64,000 nt of DNA from Pseudoduganella guangdongensis (GCF_009857475.1 NZ_WWCJ01000013.1:62001-126000), one strand, 5' to 3'; positions 18,573 through 26,960 are shown, counted from the first letter of the stretch. The notes: generated from the letters alone by a model not told the origin. Numbers and translations: made by a program.

Positions 18573-19260
18573 GCTTGGCCGCCGGCTTGATCAGAAAGAC
18601 AAAGAACTGACGCTTTCCGGCGCGTTTTGCCGCACTCTTGGCTATCATACGAATACTAAACCCGGCTTGCTTCGCCAGGCGGCGTACCTCGTCCACTGCG
18701 CCAAAGTTTGAATGGGCGAAATAGATGCGGCCGCCAGGTTTGAGGTACTGCGCCACCTCTTCAAAGAAGCGTCTGTTGGTGCGGAAATCCGTGTCCCACT
18801 GCGAACGTGCCACGACGTCGGGTGCGGGCTTGTCGCGAAACGGCAGGTTGGCGGTGATGACATCGAAGCGCTCATCGCCCACGGAATCAAACAAGTCCGA
18901 ATGCCGCACTTCCATCACGCCAACGAAGCCATGGGCCTGCGCGTTGTGGTGTGCGCTACGAATGGCCGCCGGATTTAGGTCCAACGCCAGCACGCGCGAC
19001 GCCTGTTGGTAGCAGGCGAAGATTGCGATAACGCCGGACCCGGTGCCCACATCGAGCACGCTTTCACCACGCTGAATGCGGAAGTTGCGCACCAGCGGCT
19101 GGCTGTCCAGGAATGGCCAGAAGGTATTCGGATAAACGTGGAATTTTTTGCCAAGATAGGTAATGGTGCGTCCGGCTTCAGGGACTGACTTGAAAGCGTG
19201 CTGACGCATGACTTGCCAGTGATCGATCTGCTCCGACGTGGGAAGCGCGTGTGATGGCAT
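18556..19260 (-). CDS. Class I SAM-dependent methyltransferase (HemK-like fold)
   Basis: A 234-residue methyltransferase. Motif I is VLDVGTGSGVIAIFA, the acidic motif II is VLALDLNPAAI, and the catalytic-type motif IV is ANLPF, close to the (N/D)PPY of N-methyltransferases but with Leu-Pro-Phe. C-terminal LKPGGRIYFAHS is a standard post-motif. I chose the ATG at 19260 because AGGGGG lies seven bases upstream; an in-frame start at 19338 has no ribosome site. First gene of the overlapping operon leading into the sulfotransferase and arginase-like genes. Substrate unknown; the motif suggests an amide, ring nitrogen or protein glutamine acceptor. Confidence 0.83.
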   Translation of the reverse strand: MPSHALPTSEQIDHWQVMRQHAFKSVPEAGRTITYLGKKFHVYPNTFWPFLDSQPLVRNFRIQRGESVLDVGTGSGVIAIFACYQQASRVLALDLNPAAIRSAHHNAQAHGFVGVMEVRHSDLFDSVGDERFDVITANLPFRDKPAPDVVARSQWDTDFRTNRRFFEEVAQYLKPGGRIYFAHSNFGAVDEVRRLAKQAGFSIRMIAKSAAKRAGKRQFFVFLIKPAAKHGRTD

Positions 19261-19408
19261 CTCTATCCCCCTATCTGATGATGCCATGCTATAGAACCTG
19301 CCGGACGAGGGCAAGTGCACGTCGCTCGGCGCGCGCAAACTGTTGGATACTTACATTGCTTCCGATTTGCCAGTCCGTTTAGGCGCCGCGGTCGGCGTAT
19401 GGGCCGCT

Positions 19409-19471
19409 GAACCGCTGTTCGTCTGCGTCATCACGGTGATTGCAGGGACGCGTCCGATCATGCAGCTTGCA
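19409..19471 (+). pseudogene. Fragment of a Na+/H+ antiporter gene
   Basis: The plus-strand frame reads EPLFVCVITVIAGTRPIMQ, nearly identical to EPLFVFAIMVIAGTRPILQ of the intact antiporter at 22856-24109. Only about 20 residues remain, cut at the right by the IS3 remnant. It is debris of a second copy, or an old duplication scar. Confidence 0.75.
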
Positions 19472-19985
19472 AGACCTCAGGCTGTCGGGCGTAAAGCGCT
19501 TGCTCCAGTGCGTCCAGCACGAAGTCAGTGTGCATTGAGCTGCTCACTCGCCAGCCCACGATTCGGCGCGCGAAAACGTCGATCACGAGGGCGACATAGA
19601 CGAAGCATTGCCAGGTCGAGACATAGGTAAAGTCGCTGACCCAAAGTTGGTTTGGACGCTCAGCACGGAACTGGCGGTTCACTCGGTCAAGAGAGCACGG
19701 GGCCGCCTTGTTGGCAATCGTCGCTCGTACAACCTTGCCTTGTATGACGCCACGCATCCCATCACGGCGCATCAGTCGTTCAACTGTGCAGCGAGCGACC
19801 TCAATCTTCTCGCGGCGCAGTTGGCGCCAGACATTTTCAGCGCCGTAGACCAGGAAGTTAGCTTGCCGCACGCGACGAATGTGGGCGTACAACGAGTCAA
19901 CGCGCTTTGTACGCGCGCAGCGCAATTCGGGATTGCAGCGCAGAGCAATGTGACGCCAGTAATTCGATGGAGCGAGTGCTGCGAG
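19458..19985 (-). pseudogene. Truncated IS3-family transposase (OrfB)
   Basis: The frame encodes an IS3-type OrfB from LAPSNYWRHIALRC through YGAENVWRQLRRE, RCTVERLMRRDGMRGV and LWVSDFTYVSTW to DFVLDALEQALYA. It contains the HTH_21 region and the first catalytic Asp (DFTYV) of the DDE core. The last Asp and Glu and the whole C-terminus are missing: the frame stops after about 13 residues of unrelated sequence. OrfA and the terminal inverted repeats were not found. The element is inactive. It lies between an antiporter fragment and copy B of the direct repeat. Confidence 0.88.
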
Positions 19986-20043
19986 TGCCGGAGGCCGGAG
20001 CGCGCAGCACTCGCCATTAAACCAAGACTAAGCGCCTGATTTT
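19972..20043. repeat. Direct repeat copy B, with a 12-bp inverted repeat
   Basis: GCAGCACTCG (20004-20013) and CATTAAACCAAGACTAAGC (20015-20033) duplicate copy A at 14282-14318. In addition GCGAGTGCTGCG (19972-19983) and CGCAGCACTCGC (20003-20014) are perfect inverted repeats around a 19-bp spacer, so the left half of copy B is one arm of a large hairpin. Confidence 0.75.
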
Positions 20044-20204
20044 ACCAGCGGTGCCCGGACTATCCCGGCGCACCGGATGAAGCGCCGCAACCCGCATAAC
20101 GTCTACATGACGCGCCAGGCGAAGGCTTAAAGTATGGGCTGCCGTCACACTACGACGCCGACCTGCCGACCTCGCACCCGACGCTGATTCAGCCAGTTCA
20201 TCTT

Positions 20205-21293
20205 TCATGATAAGGCCGGCGTTGCATCTTCCTGCTGTGGTAGTGCTGCTTCACCTAGGACCACGCCGATATGCCGAGCGCATGTCAGTAAATGATGGCC
20301 TAATGGCACGCGCCGGGTGCGTCCGGCCACATCGGCCAGGGCCACGGCGCCGGTGCCTCCACCCTCGACCGTCACCATGCTTCCCCATAGATCGGCGCGC
20401 GCCATGGTCGCGCCGGTTTCACCCAGCAGAGTGCCAAGCAGGCGGTCGCCCGGGGTCGGCGTGCCGCCGCGCTGCACATGCCCGAGTATTGTCGCCCTGA
20501 CCTCGCATGGCAAACGCGCGCCGAGTGCCCTGGCCAGCATTTCGGCCACGCCGCCCAGGCGTTGCGGCTCCGGCGCGCCCGCCACCAGGTCCCGCATTGT
20601 CATTTCCCCGCCGCGCGCTTTCGCGCCTTCTGCCACGCTGATCAGCGTATTGCCACGCTGCGCGGCCCGCGCGGCGCAGACGGCTGCGATGCCTTCGAGG
20701 TCAAAGTCGATCTCGGGCAGCAGAATGATGTCGGCGGCGCCAGCCAGTCCCGCCTCCAGCGCCAGCCAACCAGCCGTGCGGCCCATGGTTTCGACCAGCA
20801 TCACCCGGCCGTGGCTGGCGCCTGTGTTACGGCTGCGTTCGAGGGCCTCGGTGACTGTAGCCACAGCCGTGTCGAAGCCCAAGCTGCGCTCGACGCAGGC
20901 GATGTCGTTGTCGATGGTCTTTGGCAGCCCCAGTGTGGGCAGTCCGCGTGCGTGCAAGGCACTGGCGATGCTCATCGTGCCATCACCGCCGATGGCGACC
21001 ACGCCGTCCAGGCGGAGCTCACGGGCATAGGCAAGAACCTCGGCGCACCAGTCGCGGCCTTTGTAGTTGAGGGGGCTGACGCGGTTGGTGGTACCGAGAA
21101 TAGTGCCTCCGGCGGCCTCGATGCCGGCGACGGTGGCGCGCCCCAAAGGCCGCACGCGGCGCTCGATCAGGCCGAGATAACCGTCTTCGATGCCAAGCAC
21201 CTCGGCACCGTCGAGCGCCAGAGTCAGCGCTCGAATCACGGCGTTAAGTCCAGGCGCGTCGCCGCCGCCGGTTAGAACTCCAATACGTTTCAT
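20205..21293 (-). CDS. 6-phosphofructokinase, ATP-type glycine with PPi-type lysine
   Basis: A 362-residue PfkA-family enzyme that phosphorylates fructose 6-phosphate. Motifs: GVLTGGGDAPGLNAVIR (nucleotide loop), AIGGDGTMSIA, PKTIDNDI with catalytic Asp, ETMGRTAGW, and GHVQRGG. The GGDG motif has the glycine of ATP enzymes, while PKTIDND has the lysine found in PPi-dependent enzymes. This mixed pair is known in group III kinases such as those of actinobacteria, so ATP is the probable donor but PPi cannot be excluded. The truncated BON gene lies 15 bp upstream on the same strand. Confidence 0.93.
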   Translation of the reverse strand: MKRIGVLTGGGDAPGLNAVIRALTLALDGAEVLGIEDGYLGLIERRVRPLGRATVAGIEAAGGTILGTTNRVSPLNYKGRDWCAEVLAYARELRLDGVVAIGGDGTMSIASALHARGLPTLGLPKTIDNDIACVERSLGFDTAVATVTEALERSRNTGASHGRVMLVETMGRTAGWLALEAGLAGAADIILLPEIDFDLEGIAAVCAARAAQRGNTLISVAEGAKARGGEMTMRDLVAGAPEPQRLGGVAEMLARALGARLPCEVRATILGHVQRGGTPTPGDRLLGTLLGETGATMARADLWGSMVTVEGGGTGAVALADVAGRTRRVPLGHHLLTCARHIGVVLGEAALPQQEDATPALS

Positions 21294-21308
21294 AGGATGC
21301 AGGGCCGG

Positions 21309-21596
21309 TCAAGGTACGGGAGACGAATCAATGGTGACCCGGTTGGTGACATGGGTCACTCCCGGTGCCATCCAGGCCGCGCGTTCCGCTGCCATGCGCT
21401 CCGCCCATGAGTGTACCGTGCCTTCAAGCGCTACCGTGCCGCCAATCGCTTCGACCTTAACATGTCCGGCATCGATGGTCGCGATGCGATGTAAGGCTGC
21501 CACAATTTGACGCTGGACGTCCTTGGGTTCGACGGCCGGCCGCAGTTCCAGATGGTTGGCTACGCCGCGCACCCCGCGGATCGCTCCCGATACAGT
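21309..21596 (-). pseudogene. BON-domain protein, 5' truncated
   Basis: The frame encodes one BON domain: STVSGAIRGVRGVANHLEL, DVQRQIVAALHRI, VEAIGGTVALEGTVHSW, AAWMAPGVTHVTNRVTI. BON proteins bind membrane phospholipids and usually carry a signal peptide and two or three BON repeats. Here the frame runs into a stop at 21603-21605 just upstream of the homology, with only an internal GTG (21572) as a possible start. The break coincides with the start of nitroreductase homology on the other strand, so this is the surviving 3' end of a rearranged gene. An 87-residue product from the GTG cannot be excluded. Confidence 0.72.
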
Positions 21597-21966
21597 GGAC
21601 GTTTATGCGGCAACGTTGGACGGAGTTTACCTGTTTAACCCCGATGCCTCGTTTCTCGAGCATGCGGTTAAACGGGACTGCCGTGCACTTTGCGGCAACC
21701 CGTTCGCGGCACAGGTGCCGTTGACCTTGATCTACGTCGCAAAGGACTTGGAAGGACGCGATGACGCGTCCAGCCAACAGGAAACGAAGGCGGTGCTTGC
21801 GGCCGGCTGCATCAGTCGCAATGTCACCTTGATGTGCGCTGCGGAAGGCTTGGCTAGCGCACTTGCCTTTCTGCCTGAGTGCACGACACTGGCCGGCGTG
21901 ATGGGGCTCAAGCGTCCCCATCGTGTCCTACTCACCCAGGCGATTGGGCGTTCGGCGCACTGCTGA
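21592..21966 (+). pseudogene. Nitroreductase-family gene, 5' truncated
   Basis: The frame from VDVYAATLDGVYLFNP onward matches the C-terminal half of SagB/nitroreductase-like flavoproteins: APLNLVYVAD-like VPLTLIYVAKD, then ISRNVTLMCAAEGLASA, and LGLRPDQRVLLAQTVG-like GLKRPHRVLLTQAIG. The FMN-binding N-terminal half is absent. Upstream codons are antisense to the BON remnant. It is almost certainly a remnant fused to the BON break at about 21595. Confidence 0.75.
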
Positions 21967-22103
21967 AGCAGCCTTTACTTACCGAATCCCCGCGAACTTG
22001 GGTGTGCAAGCGCCTTTGCGGCAGCGTCGCGCCAGACCCTGGGGTCGTAACGCGAGACAATGCGTACGCGCCGCGAATGACCTAGTGTGGTGGACCAGGC
22101 AAA

Positions 22104-22574
22104 TCAGTTCGATCGGTATAGCTCTGTGTGGCCGAAGCCAACGCCATAATCCAAAAGCGAGATGACTTCCAAATCGATGTGGAGGAACAGCAGGCCTTCC
22201 CACGGCATGTTGCTTCCCTGAGCGGCGAACTCTTTCGCCTCGGGGAATTTCTGCAGGATTTTCTGTCCAATTTCTTCCAATCGGTCCTGACCACGAACGA
22301 AGTCGGCGGTGCCGCTGAATGATAGCCCTCGAATCTCGGACCAGCGATCGTATGGAAGGTTAATTGTCCCGGATACTTTATTGTTGTGTTGAATGTTATC
22401 CGCCTTTTGGCTACCCAATCCAATGACGGCGTAGATAGCTAGTCCATCATGGACGTAGCTGACCGTGGTGGCTTGCGGATAGCCATCGGGGCGGATTGTC
22501 GCCAACGTCATGTCGCGAGCCCCGTGCATGATCTCGAGTACCCGCTGTCGTGCTGATGCGTTAAGCTGTTCCAT
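22104..22574 (-). CDS. Pyridoxamine 5'-phosphate oxidase-family protein
   Basis: A 156-residue split-barrel flavin/F420-type protein: VLEIMHGARDMTLATIRPDGYPQ is the typical N-terminal strand pair, followed by GLAIYAVIGLGSQKADNI and a barrel core through LSFSGTADFV. Such proteins bind FMN, F420 or haem and act as small oxidoreductases or general stress proteins; the cofactor is not evident. The ATG at 22574 has GGGAGA upstream; an in-frame ATG at 22598 has no such signal. It stands alone. Confidence 0.85.
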   Translation of the reverse strand: MEQLNASARQRVLEIMHGARDMTLATIRPDGYPQATTVSYVHDGLAIYAVIGLGSQKADNIQHNNKVSGTINLPYDRWSEIRGLSFSGTADFVRGQDRLEEIGQKILQKFPEAKEFAAQGSNMPWEGLLFLHIDLEVISLLDYGVGFGHTELYRSN

Positions 22575-22761
22575 ACCGTTCTCCCAGGATTGCTGCACCC
22601 GGACACGCTTGCCGGGTCATGGTGTGCGCTGTCATGTTTGATACATATTATGCCAGTGGCACGGTGAAGCAAAACTCGTCAGCATCGGCCTTTCGGGTAG
22701 GCGTAACCATGGCGCCGCCGCGCCAAATCATTCGCGGTGGCGTCCTGGAATGAAGGCAGGG

Positions 22762-22855
22762 TATAATTAGCAACAAGGGTGCTCGCACAATCTGGTGCGA
22801 CAGGATTCGCGTCGGTCGGGCCGCCACGTGCAATTGTTCACGCCCTTACTTTCAG
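22762..22855 (+). promoter_or_regulatory. Promoter and structured leader of the Na+/H+ antiporter gene
   Basis: A perfect TATAAT is at 22762-22767 with no clear -35. The 88-nt leader that follows contains TCGCAC/GTGCGA, a 6-bp hairpin with an AATCTG loop near 22783-22800. It may control translation of the antiporter, but I could not match it to a known riboswitch class. Confidence 0.4.
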
Positions 22856-24109
22856 ATGCACCCATCCTTTGTTGAGCTGCTCGGCGCAGCACTGTTCGGC
22901 ATCGCCGTCCTGCACACGTTTTCCACCGGATTGTTCGAGCGTATGGCGCACCGCCAATCGCGCCACGCTGGCATTTGGCATTTGCTGGGTGAAGTGGAAG
23001 TGGTGTTTGGTTTCTGGGCGATGGTGCTGATCCTGTTCATGTTCGCCATCGTCGGCAAAGATGACGCCACGCGCTATCTTGACAGCCGCAACTTTACCGA
23101 GCCGCTGTTTGTGTTCGCCATCATGGTGATCGCCGGCACGCGCCCGATCCTGCAGTTTGCCGCGCGCGCGATAGGCTTCCTGGCGCGCCGGCTGCCGCTG
23201 TCGCCCAATATCGCGCTGTACGTGTTGGTGCTTACGGTGGTACCGGTGCTGGGCTCGTTCATCACCGAACCGGCCGCGATGACGTTGGCGGCGCTGATGC
23301 TGCGCGAGAACGTCTATCGTCATCAGCTGTCGTCGCGGCTGAAGTACGCCACGCTGGGCACCTTGTTTGTCAACGTTTCGATCGGCGGCACGCTGACCAC
23401 CTTCGCGGCGCCCCCGGTACTGATGGTGGCGGGCGTGTGGAACTGGAACGTACCATTTATGCTGGCCACCTTTGGCTGGAAGGCGGTCGTCGCCATCGTC
23501 GTCAATGCTGCCTTGGTTGCCGTTTGGTTCCGCAAAGAGCTGGCGAGCATCGACGGCGAGCCTGAGCGGGTCGATCCTGTGCCATTGCCGATGGTGCTGG
23601 TGCACATCGCTTTCCTGGTGCTGGTGGTGATGTTCTCGCACCACCCGGCGGTCTTCATGGGCGCGCTCCTGTTCTTCCTCGGGATCGCACAAGCCTATCC
23701 GCGCTACCAGGATCCATTGATCCTGAAAGAGGCGCTGCTGGTGGCGTTCTTCCTGGGCGGCCTGGTCGTACTGGGCGGCCAGCAGGGCTGGTGGCTGGAG
23801 CCGCTGCTCCTGGGGCTTGATGCGGACGCCGTGTTCTATGGCACTGCGGCACTGACCGCGATCACCGACAATGCGGCGCTGACCTACCTGGCGTCGCAGG
23901 TGCCGGGCTTGACACCGCAGTTTCAGGTGGCGCTGGTTGCCGGGGCGGTGACTGGCGGCGGGTTGACCATTATTGCTAACGCCCCCAATCCGGCGGGCGC
24001 CGCGATTTTGCGCGAAGGCTTCGAGGACGGCGCTATCCGGGCGGAATTCCTGTTGCTGGGCGCGCTGGTTCCTACGGTTGTCGCCGCCATTGCGTTCCGA
24101 GTACTGTAA
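22856..24109 (+). CDS. Putative Na+/H+ antiporter (PF07399 family)
   Basis: A 417-residue integral inner-membrane protein with about ten to twelve hydrophobic helices. It matches the putative Na+/H+ antiporter family: GFWAMVLILFMFAIVG, TEPLFVFAIMVIAGTRPIL, ITEPAAMTLAALML, FVNVSIGGTLTTFAAPPVLMV, ITDNAALTYLASQVPG and ITGGGLTIIANAPNPAG-like VTGGGLTIIANAPNPAG. Acidic/polar residues in the ITEP and TDNAALT segments are likely cation-coupling positions. It is followed, after a 262-bp leader, by a K+/H+ antiporter and a universal stress protein gene, suggesting a pH/salt stress block. A 20-residue fragment of a second copy lies at 19409. Confidence 0.88.
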   Translation: MHPSFVELLGAALFGIAVLHTFSTGLFERMAHRQSRHAGIWHLLGEVEVVFGFWAMVLILFMFAIVGKDDATRYLDSRNFTEPLFVFAIMVIAGTRPILQFAARAIGFLARRLPLSPNIALYVLVLTVVPVLGSFITEPAAMTLAALMLRENVYRHQLSSRLKYATLGTLFVNVSIGGTLTTFAAPPVLMVAGVWNWNVPFMLATFGWKAVVAIVVNAALVAVWFRKELASIDGEPERVDPVPLPMVLVHIAFLVLVVMFSHHPAVFMGALLFFLGIAQAYPRYQDPLILKEALLVAFFLGGLVVLGGQQGWWLEPLLLGLDADAVFYGTAALTAITDNAALTYLASQVPGLTPQFQVALVAGAVTGGGLTIIANAPNPAGAAILREGFEDGAIRAEFLLLGALVPTVVAAIAFRVL

Positions 24110-24371
24110 CGCGGCGTGACGGCGGCAAGGACGAGGCCCCCTTTTTACTTCCCCCTGAAGTGTTGTTTGTGGAGGTGGCACGTGGCGATCTGTCCCGCGC
24201 CGTCCGCAGCGCAGGCGAGATAAACGGAACGATGCAGTTGGCTGTGGGCTGGGAAACGGCGCGCCCACTCTGTAATGTCAAGGACGCAGGTGCAGGTGAT
24301 GGGAGAGCGACCGGAAGCCGGCCCCGGTTCGCATCATTGATTGTTTAACGCTACGTTAGCGGAAGGACCGT
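24110..24371. other. Leader region upstream of the K+/H+ antiporter gene
   Basis: 262 bp without a gene. Near its end a nested hairpin is possible at 24297-24336: TGATG/CATCA outermost, GCGA/TCGC next, CCGG/CCGG around AAG innermost. It ends 35 nt before the antiporter start. Its position suggests a cis-regulatory RNA, but it does not match a riboswitch consensus I know. Confidence 0.35.
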
Positions 24372-26102
24372 ATGACCGTCCATCATTTGCGCGAGGCGCT
24401 GCTGTTTCTGGCTCTGGCCGGCATTCTGGTGCCGGTGCTGCAACGCCTGCGCGTCAACCAGACAGTGGGCTTCCTGTTGGTCGGCATCCTGTTCGGGCCG
24501 CACGGCTTTGCCAGCTGGCTGCCCGCCGTGCCGGCGTTGGCCTGGGCCAGCTTCCAGGATGTGGCGGTGATCAAGCCGGTGGCGGAACTTGGCATCGTGT
24601 TCCTGATGTTTATGATCGGACTGGAGCTGTCGCCCGGCCGTCTGTGGGCGCTGCGACGCGACGTGTTCGGCACCGGGCTGGCGCAGGTCGCGGTGAGCGG
24701 GATCGTGCTCGGCCTGTTCGCCTTCGCGTTCGGCAATAGCGGCGCGGCCGCCGCCGCCATCGGCATCACGCTGGCCATGTCGAGCACGGCGGTGGTGATG
24801 GACCTGATGAGCCGCCAGCATACCCTGCGCACCACGCTGGGCCAGAAATGCTTCGCCATCCTGATGCTGCAGGACCTGGCGGTGGTGCCGGCACTGATTC
24901 TGGTGGAAGGGCTGGGCCAGGGCGGCGGCCAGGCCTTGTGGCTGACGCTGGTGCTGGCCGTGCTGCAAGCGGCGGCGACGATCGGCGTCCTGTACTTCCT
25001 CGGCAAGCGCGTCACCCGGCCCTTGTTCGCCTCACCGGCGGTGCAGCGGCAGCCGGAAGTGTTTGTTGCCTTGATTCTCTTGTTAACCCTGGGGATCGCC
25101 GCGCTCACAGCGTGGAGCGGGCTGTCGCTGGCGCTGGGGGCGCTGCTCGCGGGACTGTTGCTGGCCGACAGCGAGTTCCAGTACGAGGTCGAAATCATCG
25201 TCGAGCCTTTCAAGGGCTTGCTGCTGGGCCTGTTTTTCATGTCGGTTGGGATGGAGATCGATTTGCGCGTGGCGGCCGAGTATCCATTGCTGTTGCCAGC
25301 CTCGGTGCTGGCCCTGCTGGCCTTGAAGGGTTCGGTCGTGGCGCTACTGCTGCGCGGCCTGGGCTGGCGGCGCGCCGTGCACGGTGGCTTGCTGCTGGGG
25401 CAGGGCGGCGAATTCGCCTTCATCATCCTGGCGTACGCAGTCAGCACGCAGGTGCTGACGCGCGAGGCCAGCCAATTCCTGTTGCTGGTGGTGGGCCTGA
25501 GCATGCTGCTGGCACCGATGGCGGCTGCTGCCGGCAGCATGCTGGTGCGGCGCGGCGAACCCATCGACGACCATGCGCCGACGCTCGCCAGCGGTGCGCT
25601 GGGGCATCTGAGCGGGCATGTGATCATCGGCGGCTATGGGCGCGTCGGCCAGTTGGTGGCCGATGTGCTGAAGAAGCAGGGTTATGCCTATGTCGCGGTG
25701 GAGCGCGACCGCCACCTGGTCGAGGTGGCGCGCCGCGCGCGCCACGAGGAATGCGTCTTCACTGGCGATGCGTCCCTGCCTGAGATGTTGCAGCGGCTCG
25801 GCATCACGCGGGCGGCATGCGTGGTGCTGACTATGGACGATCCGCGCGCCGCGTTGCACGCTGTTGGCGTCTTGCGGCGGCACTACCCGGAGCTGTACCT
25901 GCTGGCGCGGGCCCGCGACGAACGGCATGCGCGCGCGTTGAAGTCGGCCGGGGCATCCGAAGTGGTATCCGAGGCGGTGGAATCGGGGCTGCAGATGGCG
26001 TCCTTCGCGCTGACGGCGGCCGGCATGCCGCTTGGCGCTGCGGACTTCCAGGTCGACCGCCAGCGCGAGGAGCTGCGGGCCAAGATCGACGCCTCACGAT
26101 GA
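24372..26102 (+). CDS. KefB/YbaL-type K+:H+ antiporter (CPA2 family)
   Basis: A 576-residue inner-membrane protein. Residues about 1-385 are a CPA2 Na+/H+ exchanger domain with GFLLVGILFGPHGF, ELGIVFLMFMIGLEL, SSTAVVMDLM and ILMLQDLAVVPAL. Residues about 415-530 form a TrkA-N Rossmann domain, HVIIGGYGRVGQLVADVLKKQGYAYVAVERD, that senses NAD(H) or a ligand. It exports K+ in exchange for H+ and so helps cytoplasmic pH and stress control. The universal stress gene follows after 24 bp with its own ribosome site, so they are probably co-transcribed. Confidence 0.93.
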   Translation: MTVHHLREALLFLALAGILVPVLQRLRVNQTVGFLLVGILFGPHGFASWLPAVPALAWASFQDVAVIKPVAELGIVFLMFMIGLELSPGRLWALRRDVFGTGLAQVAVSGIVLGLFAFAFGNSGAAAAAIGITLAMSSTAVVMDLMSRQHTLRTTLGQKCFAILMLQDLAVVPALILVEGLGQGGGQALWLTLVLAVLQAAATIGVLYFLGKRVTRPLFASPAVQRQPEVFVALILLLTLGIAALTAWSGLSLALGALLAGLLLADSEFQYEVEIIVEPFKGLLLGLFFMSVGMEIDLRVAAEYPLLLPASVLALLALKGSVVALLLRGLGWRRAVHGGLLLGQGGEFAFIILAYAVSTQVLTREASQFLLLVVGLSMLLAPMAAAAGSMLVRRGEPIDDHAPTLASGALGHLSGHVIIGGYGRVGQLVADVLKKQGYAYVAVERDRHLVEVARRARHEECVFTGDASLPEMLQRLGITRAACVVLTMDDPRAALHAVGVLRRHYPELYLLARARDERHARALKSAGASEVVSEAVESGLQMASFALTAAGMPLGAADFQVDRQREELRAKIDASR

Positions 26103-26126
26103 ATCGAGCGTAACCGAGGAGATGAC

Positions 26127-26960
26127 ATGACGCCCTACAAGACCATTCTGGTGCATGCCGGTCCGCCGTTTGATGCCGGCGTCGGACGTGTTGCCGTGCA
26201 GTTGGCGCAGGCATTCGATGCCCGCTTGGTGGCGCTGGCTTGTTCCGGCATCGAGATGCTGCTGGCGCCGGGACTGATCGAGACCGGCAACGAAACGCTG
26301 GCCCGGCACATGATGGACAAGATCGATTCTGCCAGCGGCGCGCTGGAGCAGTTGCGCGAGTTGGCGGGCGAGGCTGGCATTAGCGCGGAAGTGCGGCGCC
26401 TGAATGGGCGTTCCGAGCGTGAGCTGGCGGAGGAGATGATGTTTGCGGACCTGGCAGTGATTGGCCAGGCCCTTGACCGGCGTCGGGCGCGCAATGGCTG
26501 GCGCACCTTGCCGGAAATGTTGTTGCGCAATGCCGCGCGCCCGGTGCTGGTGGTGCCCGATGGCTATGCCGGCGCGACGTGCGGCAAGTGCGTGCTGCTG
26601 GCCTGGGATGGCAGCGCCGCAGCGGCCCGCGCAGTGTCGGCCGCGATCCCGTTGCTGGCCAGGGCGGACGTGGTGGAGGCGGTCACATACTCGACCGATG
26701 ACGGTTTCAATGTTCCGGGTGAAATTGATTCACTGGCGACCTTCCTGGCGTCCCATGGCGTGAATGCACGCACCCGCTTCCTGCGCGCGCGCCGCAACGT
26801 CGATATCGGCGAAGCCATGCTAGACCATGCCCGTGCGTCAGGTTCCGACCTGTTAGTCCTGGGTGGCTATGGTCATTCCCGTCTGCGCGAACTCATATTG
26901 GGAAGCGTTTCCACCACCGTTATGCGCAACATGAAGATGCCCGCGCTGTTTGCCCGCTAG
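26127..26960 (+). CDS. Tandem universal stress protein (UspA family)
   Basis: A 277-residue protein with two Usp-like halves. The first begins YKTILVHAGPPFDAGVGR; the second (from about residue 152) is CVLLAWDGSAAAARAVSAA and ends with the ATP-binding motif LLVLGGYGHSRLRELILGS, which fits the G-x2-G-x9-G-S/T pattern. The second half should bind ATP. Ribosome site GGAGATG lies just before ATG 26127. It sits between the K+/H+ antiporter and a rodA-like gene; pairing of Usp domains with antiporters is common and suggests a regulatory link. Confidence 0.92.
   Translation: MTPYKTILVHAGPPFDAGVGRVAVQLAQAFDARLVALACSGIEMLLAPGLIETGNETLARHMMDKIDSASGALEQLRELAGEAGISAEVRRLNGRSERELAEEMMFADLAVIGQALDRRRARNGWRTLPEMLLRNAARPVLVVPDGYAGATCGKCVLLAWDGSAAAARAVSAAIPLLARADVVEAVTYSTDDGFNVPGEIDSLATFLASHGVNARTRFLRARRNVDIGEAMLDHARASGSDLLVLGGYGHSRLRELILGSVSTTVMRNMKMPALFAR

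Noticed and set aside
22740-22855. Na+-sensing DUF1646-type riboswitch before the antiporter
   Set aside because: A hairpin is present but I could not match the consensus core, and the antiporter belongs to a different family than DUF1646.
22838-24268. 476-codon minus-strand frame opposite the Na+/H+ antiporter
   Set aside because: Composition is Gln/Arg/His-rich as expected from the complement of a membrane protein; no domain.
24110-24371. Glycine-type riboswitch (GGGAGAG motif at 24301)
   Set aside because: Only the short purine motif matches; the paired elements of the aptamer are not found.
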